Below, piece after piece: positions 57,161-64,000 of a DNA stretch of 64,000 bases. Every line of letters starts with the position of its first letter. The stretch's first letter is position 1. A program made the translations under genes and the position numbers. The notes under the pieces are model-generated. The model was not told where the DNA came from, did not search any database, and saw only the letters and a list, made by a program, of their open reading frames with translations. The stretch is from Gordius sp. MW1 (taxonomy: Eukaryota; Nematomorpha; Gordioida; Gordea; Gordiidae), in NCBI GenBank assembly GCA_964036665.1, contig OZ038531.1, positions 12,834,168 to 12,898,167 on the forward strand, given 5' to 3'.

Positions 57161-59271
57161 GCATTATGTCCTTGTTAGAATCTCGATAAAGAATTTTTGC
57201 ACGGGTGAAGTTTTAGATTGAGAGAAATTAAAATTTATGTGTTGCGTTTAGATTGTTTCAATATCGCTTTTTAAGCGTGTCTCCAGTTTTGTGAAACAAG
57301 CTCATGCGATCGTGATTTAAAGTTAAAAATTTCTGATGACTGATCAAAAAAATTTTTTTTTTCGGAATTCACCTCTGATATCGAAAACTTTCATGAGGGG
57401 TTTATGGTTGAACAAAATAAAGGAAAAAATTTTGAGGTCGAAAAAAATATTTTTTTTCATATTCATTCAAAAGGGGGCTGAAAAAATCTTTGAAAGTTAG
57501 TAAATATTCTTAGCATTATGTCCTTGCTAAGAATCTCGATAAAGAATTTTTGCACGGGTGAAGTTTTAAATTGAGAGAAATTAAAATTTACGTGTTGTCG
57601 TTTAGATTGTTTCAATATCGCTTTTTAAGCGTGTATCCAGTTTTTGTGAAACAAGCTCCATGCGATCGTGATTTAAAGTTAATAATTTTTGATGAATGAT
57701 CAAAAAATTTTTTTTTTTCGGAATTCACCTCTGATATCGAAAACTTTCATGAGGGGTTTATGGTTGAACAAAAAAATTGAAAAAATTTTGAGGTCGAAAA
57801 AAATATTTTTTTTCATATTCATTCAAAAGGGGGCTGAAAAAATCTTTGAAAGTTAGTAAATATTCTTAACATTATGTCCTGTTAGAATCCCGATAAGAAT
57901 TTTTCCACGGGGGGGAAGTTTTAGATTGCTAGAAATTAAAATTTAAGTGTTGCGTTTAGATTGTTTCAATATCGCTTTTTAAGCGTGTCTCCAGTTTTTG
58001 AGAAACAAGCTCATGCGATAGTGATTTAAAGTTAAAAATTTCTGATGACTGACCAAAAAAAAAAAATTTCGGAATTCACCTCTGATATCGAAAACTTTCA
58101 TGAGGGGTTTATGGTTGAACAAAAAAATTGAAAAAATTTTGAGGTCGAAAAAAATTTTTTTTTTCATATTCATTCAAAAGGGGGCTGAAAAAATCTTTGA
58201 AAGTTAGTAAATATTCTTAGCATTATGTCCTTGTTAGAATCTCGATAAGAATTTTTGCAGGGGGGAAGTTTTAGATTGCGAAAAATTAAAATTTAAGTGT
58301 TGCGTTTAGATTGTTTCAATATCGCTCTTTAAGCGTCTCTCCAGTTTTAGTGAAACAAGCTCATGCGATAGTGATTTAAAGTTAAAAATTTTTGATGACT
58401 GATCAAAAATTTTTTTTTCGAAATTCACCTCTGATATCGAAAACTTTCATGAGGGGTTTATGGTTGAACAAAAAAATTGAAAAAATTTTGAGGTCGAAAA
58501 AAATATTTTTTTTCATATTCATTCAAAAGGGGGCTGAAAATTTTTTTGAAAGTTAGTAAATATTCTTAGCATTATGTCCTTGTTAGAATCTCGATAAGAA
58601 TTTTTCCACGGGGGGGAAGTTTTAGTTTGCGAGAAATTAAAATTTAAGTGTTGCGTTTAGATTGTTTCAATATCGCTCTTTAAGCGTCTCTCCAGTTTTA
58701 GTGAAACAAGCTCATGCGATAGTGATTTAAAGTTAAAAATTTTTGATGACTGATCAAAAATTTTTTTTTCGAAATTCACCTCTGATATCGAAAACTTTCA
58801 TGAGGGGTTTATGGTTGAACAAAAAAATTGAAAAAATTTTGAGGTCGAAAAAAATATTTTTTTTCATATTCATTCAAAAGGGGGCTGAAAAAATCTTTGA
58901 AAGTTAGTAAATATTCTTAGCATTATGTCCTTGTTAGAATCTCGATAAAGAATTTTTGCACGGGTGAAGTTTTAGATTGAGAGAAATTAAAATTTATGTG
59001 TTGCGTTTAGATTGTTTCAATATCGCTTTTTAAGCGTGTCTCCAGTTTTGTGAAACAAGCTCATGCGATCGTGATTTAAAGTTAAAAATTTCTGATGACT
59101 GATCAAAAAAAATTTTTTTTTCGGAATTCACCTCTGATATCGAAAACTTTCATGAGGGGTTTATGGTTGAACAAAATAAAGGAAAAAATTTTGAGGTCGA
59201 AAAAAATATTTTTTTTCATATTCATTCAAAAGGGGGCTGAAAAAATCTTTGAAAGTTAGTAAATATTCTTA
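57161..59271 (+). repeat. Local 6-mer D-E-F-G/C-C-D, copy 2
   Basis: Order: D 57161, E 57513, F 57869, G/C hybrid 58220, C 58569, D 58920. Each monomer start lies 2111 bp downstream of its counterpart, apart from an intervening 1-bp shift or none. The identical hybrid shows that this is a duplication and not an independent recombination. Confidence 0.9.
58220..58568 (+). repeat. Hybrid monomer G/C, duplicate
   Basis: Identical junction and tail to the hybrid at 56109, 2111 bp downstream. Confidence 0.87.
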
Positions 59272-59627
59272 GCATTATGTCCTTGCTAAGAATCTCGATA
59301 AAGAATTTTTGCACGGGTGAAGTTTTAAATTGAGAGAAATTAAAATTTACGTGTTGTCGTTTAGATTGTTTCAATATCGCTTTTTAAGCGTGTATCCAGT
59401 TTTTGTGAAACAAGCTCCATGCGATCGTGATTTAAAGTTAATAATTTTTGATGAATGATCAAAAAAATTTTTTTTTTCGGAATTCACCTCTGATATCGAA
59501 AACTTTCATGAGGGGTTTATGGTTGAACAAAAAAATTGAAAAAATTTTGAGGTCGAAAAAAATATTTTTTTTCATATTCATTCAAAAGGGGGCTGAAAAA
59601 ATCTTTGAAAGTTAGTAAATATTCTTA

Positions 59628-59975
59628 GCATTATGTCCTTGCTAAGAATCTCGATAAAGAATTTTTGCACGGGTGAAGTTTTAAATTGAGAGAAATTAAA
59701 ATTTACGTGTTGTCGTTTAGATTGTTTCAATATCGCTTTTTAAGCGTGTATTTGTGAAACAAGCTCTATGCAATAGTGATTTAAAGTTAAAAATTTCTGA
59801 TGACTGATCAAAAAATTTTTTTTTTCGGAATTCACCTCTGATATCGAAAACTTTCATGAGGGGTTTATGGTTGAACAAAAAAATTGAAAAAATTTTGAGG
59901 TCGAAAAAAATATTTTTTTTCATATTCATTCAAAAGGGGGCTGAAAATTTTTTTGAAAGTTAGTAAATATTCTTA
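59628..59975 (+). repeat. Hybrid monomer E/Bd
   Basis: E 5' part (CCTTGCTAAGAATC, TTTAAATTGAG, GTTGTCGTTTAG) joined to Bd (GTGTATTTGTG, CTCTATGCAATAG, B-type tail). C follows instead of the usual I, showing that the 3' tail is followed here as if it were B. Confidence 0.87.
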
Positions 59976-62900
59976 GCATTATGTCCTTGTTAGAATCTCG
60001 ATAAGAATTTTTCCACGGGGGGGAAGTTTTAGTTTGCGAGAAATTAAAATTTAAGTGTTGCGTTTAGATTGTTTCAATATCGCTCTTTAAGCGTCTCTCC
60101 AGTTTTAGTGAAACAAGCTCATGCGATAGTGATTTAAAGTTAAAAATTTTTGATGACTGATCAAAAATTTTTTTTTCGAAATTCACCTCTGATATCGAAA
60201 ACTTTCATGAGGGGTTTATGGTTGAACAAAAAAATTGAAAAAATTTTGAGGTCGAAAAAAATATTTTTTTTCATATTCATTCAAAAGGGGGCTGAAAAAA
60301 TCTTTGAAAGTTAGTAAATATTCTTAGCATTATGTCCTTGTTAGAATCTCGATAAAGAATTTTTGCACGGGTGAAGTTTTAGATTGAGAGAAATTAAAAT
60401 TTATGTGTTGCGTTTAGATTGTTTCAATATCGCTTTTTAAGCGTGTCTCCAGTTTTGTGAAACAAGCTCATGCGATCGTGATTTAAAGTTAAAAATTTCT
60501 GATGACTGATCAAAAAAAATTTTTTTTTCGGAATTCACCTCTGATATCGAAAACTTTCATGAGGGGTTTATGGTTGAACAAAATAAAGGAAAAAATTTTG
60601 AGGTCGAAAAAAATATTTTTTTTCATATTCATTCAAAAGGGGGCTGAAAAAATCTTTGAAAGTTAGTAAATATTCTTAGCATTATGTCCTTGCTAAGAAT
60701 CTCGATAAAGAATTTTTGCACGGGTGAAGTTTTAAATTGAGAGAAATTAAAATTTACGTGTTGTCGTTTAGATTGTTTCAATATCGCTTTTTAAGCGTGT
60801 ATCCAGTTTTTGTGAAACAAGCTCCATGCGATCGTGATTTAAAGTTAATAATTTTTGATGAATGATCAAAAAAATTTTTTTTTTCGGAATTCACCTCTGA
60901 TATCGAAAACTTTCATGAGGGGTTTATGGTTGAACAAAAAAATTGAAAAAATTTTGAGGTCGAAAAAAATATTTTTTTTCATATTCATTCAAAAGGGGGC
61001 TGAAAAAATCTTTGAAAGTTAGTAAATATTCTTAGCATTATGTCCTTGCTAAGAATCTCGATAAAGAATTTTTGCACGGGTGAAGTTTTAAATTGAGAGA
61101 AATTAAAATTTACGTGTTGTCGTTTAGATTGTTTCAATATCGCTTTTTAAGCGTGTATCCAGTTTTTGTGAAACAAGCTCCATGCGATCGTGATTTAAAG
61201 TTAATAATTTTTGATGAATGATCAAAAAAATTTTTTTTTTCGGAATTCACCTCTGATATCGAAAACTTTCATGAGGGGTTTATGGTTGAACAAAAAAATT
61301 GAAAAAATTTTGAGGTCGAAAAAAATATTTTTTTTCATATTCATTCAAAAGGGGGCTGAAAAAATCTTTGAAAGTTAGTAAATATTCTTAACATTATGTC
61401 CTGTTAGAATCCCGATAAGAATTTTTCCACGGGGGGGAAGTTTTAGATTGCTAGAAATTAAAATTTAAGTGTTGCGTTTAGATTGTTTCAATATCGCTTT
61501 TTAAGCGTGTCTCCAGTTTTTGAGAAACAAGCTCATGCGATAGTGATTTAAAGTTAAAAATTTCTGATGACTGACCAAAAAAAAAAAATTTCGGAATTCA
61601 CCTCTGATATCGAAAACTTTCATGAGGGGTTTATGGTTGAACAAAAAAATTGAAAAAATTTTGAGGTCGAAAAAAATTTTTTTTTTCATATTCATTCAAA
61701 AGGGGGCTGAAAAAATCTTTGAAAGTTAGTAAATATTCTTAGCATTATGTCCTTGTTACAATCTCGATAAAGAATTTTTGCACGGGTGAAGTTTTAGATT
61801 GAGAGAAATTAAAATTTACGTGTTGCGTTTAGATTGTTTCAATATCGCTTTTTAAGCGTGTATTTGTGAAACAAGCTCTATGCAATAGTGATTTAAAGTT
61901 AAAAATTTCTGATGACTGATCAAAAAATTTTTTTTTTCGGAATTCACCTCTGATATCGAAAACTTTCATGAGGGGTTTATGGTTGAACAAAAAAATTGAA
62001 AAAATTTTGAGGTCGAAAAAAATATTTTTTTTCATATTCATTCAAAAGGGGGCTGAAAATTTTTTTGAAAGTTAGTAAATATTCTTAGCATTATGTCCTT
62101 GTTAGAATCTCGATAAGAATTTTTCCACGGGGGGGAAGTTTTAGTTTGCGAGAAATTAAAATTTAAGTGTTGCGTTTAGATTGTTTCAATATCGCTCTTT
62201 AAGCGTCTCTCCAGTTTTAGTGAAACAAGCTCATGCGATAGTGATTTAAAGTTAAAAATTTTTGATGACTGATCAAAAATTTTTTTTTCGAAATTCACCT
62301 CTGATATCGAAAACTTTCATGAGGGGTTTATGGTTGAACAAAAAAATTGAAAAAATTTTGAGGTCGAAAAAAATATTTTTTTTCATATTCATTCAAAAGG
62401 GGGCTGAAAATTTTTTTGAAAGTTAGTAAATATTCTTAGCATTATGTCCTTGTTAGAATCTCGATAAGAATTTTTCCACGGGGGGGAAGTTTTAGTTTGC
62501 GAGAAATTAAAATTTAAGTGTTGCGTTTAGATTGTTTCAATATCGCTCTTTAAGCGTCTCTCCAGTTTTAGTGAAACAAGCTCATGCGATAGTGATTTAA
62601 AGTTAAAAATTTTTGATGACTGATCAAAAATTTTTTTTTCGAAATTCACCTCTGATATCGAAAACTTTCATGAGGGGTTTATGGTTGAACAAAAAAATTG
62701 AAAAAATTTTGAGGTCGAAAAAAATATTTTTTTTCATATTCATTCAAAAGGGGGCTGAAAAAATCTTTGAAAGTTAGTAAATATTCTTAGCATTATGTCC
62801 TTGTTAGAATCTCGATAAAGAATTTTTGCACGGGTGAAGTTTTAGATTGAGAGAAATTAAAATTTATGTGTTGCGTTTAGATTGTTTCAATATCGCTTTT

Positions 62901-63497
62901 TAAGCGTGTCTCCAGTTTTGTGAAACAAGCTCATGCGATCGTGATTTAAAGTTAAAAATTTCTGATGACTGATCAAAAAAAATTTTTTTTTCGGAATTCA
63001 CCTCTGATATCGAAAACTTTCATGAGGGGTTTATGGTTGAACAAAATAAAGGAAAAAATTTTGAGGTCGAAAAAAATATTTTTTTTCATATTCATTCAAA
63101 AGGGGGCTGAAAAAATCTTTGAAAGTTAGTAAATATTCTTAGCATTATGTCCTTGCTAAGAATCTCGATAAAGAATTTTTGCACGGGTGAAGTTTTAAAT
63201 TGAGAGAAATTAAAATTTACGTGTTGTCGTTTAGATTGTTTCAATATCGCTTTTTAAGCGTGTATCCAGTTTTTGTGAAACAAGCTCCATGCGATCGTGA
63301 TTTAAAGTTAATAATTTTTGATGAATGATCAAAAAAATTTTTTTTTTCGGAATTCACCTCTGATATCGAAAACTTTCATGAGGGGTTTATGGTTGAACAA
63401 AAAAATTGAAAAAATTTTGAGGTCGAAAAAAATATTTTTTTTCATATTCATTCAAAAGGGGGCTGAAAAAATCTTTGAAAGTTAGTAAATATTCTTA

Positions 63498-63845
63498 GCA
63501 TTATGTCCTTGCTAAGAATCTCGATAAAGAATTTTTGCACGGGTGAAGTTTTAAATTGAGAGAAATTAAAATTTACGTGTTGTCGTTTAGATTGTTTCAA
63601 TATCGCTTTTTAAGCGTGTATTTGTGAAACAAGCTCTATGCAATAGTGATTTAAAGTTAAAAATTTCTGATGACTGATCAAAAAATTTTTTTTTTCGGAA
63701 TTCACCTCTGATATCGAAAACTTTCATGAGGGGTTTATGGTTGAACAAAAAAATTGAAAAAATTTTGAGGTCGAAAAAAATATTTTTTTTCATATTCATT
63801 CAAAAGGGGGCTGAAAATTTTTTTGAAAGTTAGTAAATATTCTTA
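63498..63845 (+). repeat. Hybrid monomer E/Bd, duplicate
   Basis: Same junction as 59628, 3870 bp downstream, again followed by C. Confidence 0.87.
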
Positions 63846-64000
63846 GCATTATGTCCTTGTTAGAATCTCGATAAGAATTTTTCCACGGGGGGGAAGTTTT
63901 AGTTTGCGAGAAATTAAAATTTAAGTGTTGCGTTTAGATTGTTTCAATATCGCTCTTTAAGCGTCTCTCCAGTTTTAGTGAAACAAGCTCATGCGATAGT

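Larger units (their letters stand above)
1..64000. repeat. ~351-bp satellite array with higher-order repeat structure
   Basis: The motif (G/A)CATTATGTCC marks a monomer start every 345-356 bp from position 1 to 63846. Exceptions to the motif are an 8-bp loss at 25603 and a C first base at 36809. This gives 182 complete monomers and one partial. All are on the same strand and directly abut. One counted monomer is about 28% GC. Each unit carries an AAGCT site, GATATC, and usually GAATTC (CGAAATTC in classes C and G). No stretch of 300 bp or more departs from this pattern, so the window has no genic or unique sequence. Known biology: such arrays usually form constitutive heterochromatin, often at centromeres. 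That role here is inference. Confidence 0.99.
59272..64000 (+). repeat. Right-end block of C, D, E, F, Bd
   Basis: Order: E 59272, E/Bd hybrid 59628, C 59976, D 60327, E 60679, E 61035, F 61391, Bd 61742, C 62088, C 62439, D 62790, E 63142, E/Bd hybrid 63498, C 63846 (cut at the window end). Doubled E-E and C-C neighbours occur. C-D-E-E/Bd-C at 58569 recurs at 62439, an 11-monomer, 3870-bp period. Confidence 0.9.

Noticed and set aside
1-64000. About 70 minus-strand open frames of 64-117 codons, one per monomer in many monomers, with a shared first ~35 residues
   Set aside because: Each is the same satellite stretch read through repeatedly. The shared part is the DNA-level conserved half, third codon positions are no freer than others, A/T-run indels change the C-terminal part between classes, and most monomers lack the full frame. 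No start-site, splice or codon-bias evidence supports a gene.
1-64000. CRISPR array
   Set aside because: The repeat unit is ~350 bp with no short repeat plus unique spacer pattern, and no cas genes are present.
1-64000. Transposon, MITE or retroelement insertions
   Set aside because: Monomer spacing stays at 345-356 bp throughout. No interruption, terminal inverted repeat pair, long terminal repeat or transposase/reverse transcriptase frame is present.
1-64000. tRNA, rRNA or telomeric repeats
   Set aside because: No TTAGG/TTAGGG-type runs and no cloverleaf or rRNA-like conserved segments. The GC-poor repeats recur without such elements.
1-64000. Promoters or ribosome binding sites in the AT-rich repeats
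   Set aside because: TATA-like strings are everywhere because of base composition, with no associated gene or positional signal.

Overview
The whole window is one uninterrupted satellite DNA array. From base 1 to 64000 I read 183 head-to-tail monomers of about 345-356 bp (182 complete, mean about 351 bp, plus one cut by the window end). All lie in the same orientation. I found no gene, RNA gene, transposon, inversion or unique-sequence island. The DNA is AT-rich: monomer 19631-19983 has 100 G+C in 353 bp, about 28% GC. Such an array is typical of eukaryotic centromeric or pericentromeric heterochromatin. An arthropod or other invertebrate is my guess, but I do not recognise the satellite and cannot name a species.

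The monomers fall into nine classes plus one deletion derivative, named here A, B, Bd (B with a 7-bp deletion), C, D, E, F, G, H and I. They follow a higher-order repeat (HOR). The most regular form is a 13-mer, A-B-C-D-E-F-G-F-E-F-Bd-I-H, about 4.55 kb long, present twice in tandem at 19283-23842 and 23843-28394. Elsewhere the same order is shortened, lengthened or re-joined in whole-monomer steps (6-, 7-, 9-, 10-, 14- and 15-mers). Many size changes coincide with hybrid monomers whose 5' part is one class and 3' part another, as unequal crossing-over or gene conversion would leave.

Layout: 1-4910 is an irregular 14-mer with many private mutations. Around 4.9-19.3 kb lie 7-, 10- and 14-mer variants, including a near-identical tandem pair of 3.51-kb 10-mers (5960-9469 and 9470-12978). 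19.3-28.4 kb holds the two 13-mers. 28.4-51.9 kb holds 15-, 6-, 9-, 10-, 15-, 6- and 6-mer variants and contains a ~10.1-kb segment repeated at a 14.02-kb offset. From about 54.7 kb to the end, classes A, B, H and I are absent and the array is rebuilt from C, D, E, F and Bd, with local 6-mer and 11-mer periods.

Within a monomer, class differences concentrate in the first ~190 bp. The last ~155 bp, including a 46-bp core, is nearly uniform across classes. A-tract/T-tract junctions and dyad symmetries (up to 13-bp arms in class C) recur in every unit. The short minus-strand open frames that appear once per monomer are by-products of this periodicity, not genes. HOR assignments were made by eye from diagnostic motifs, so breakpoints are approximate to tens of bases.
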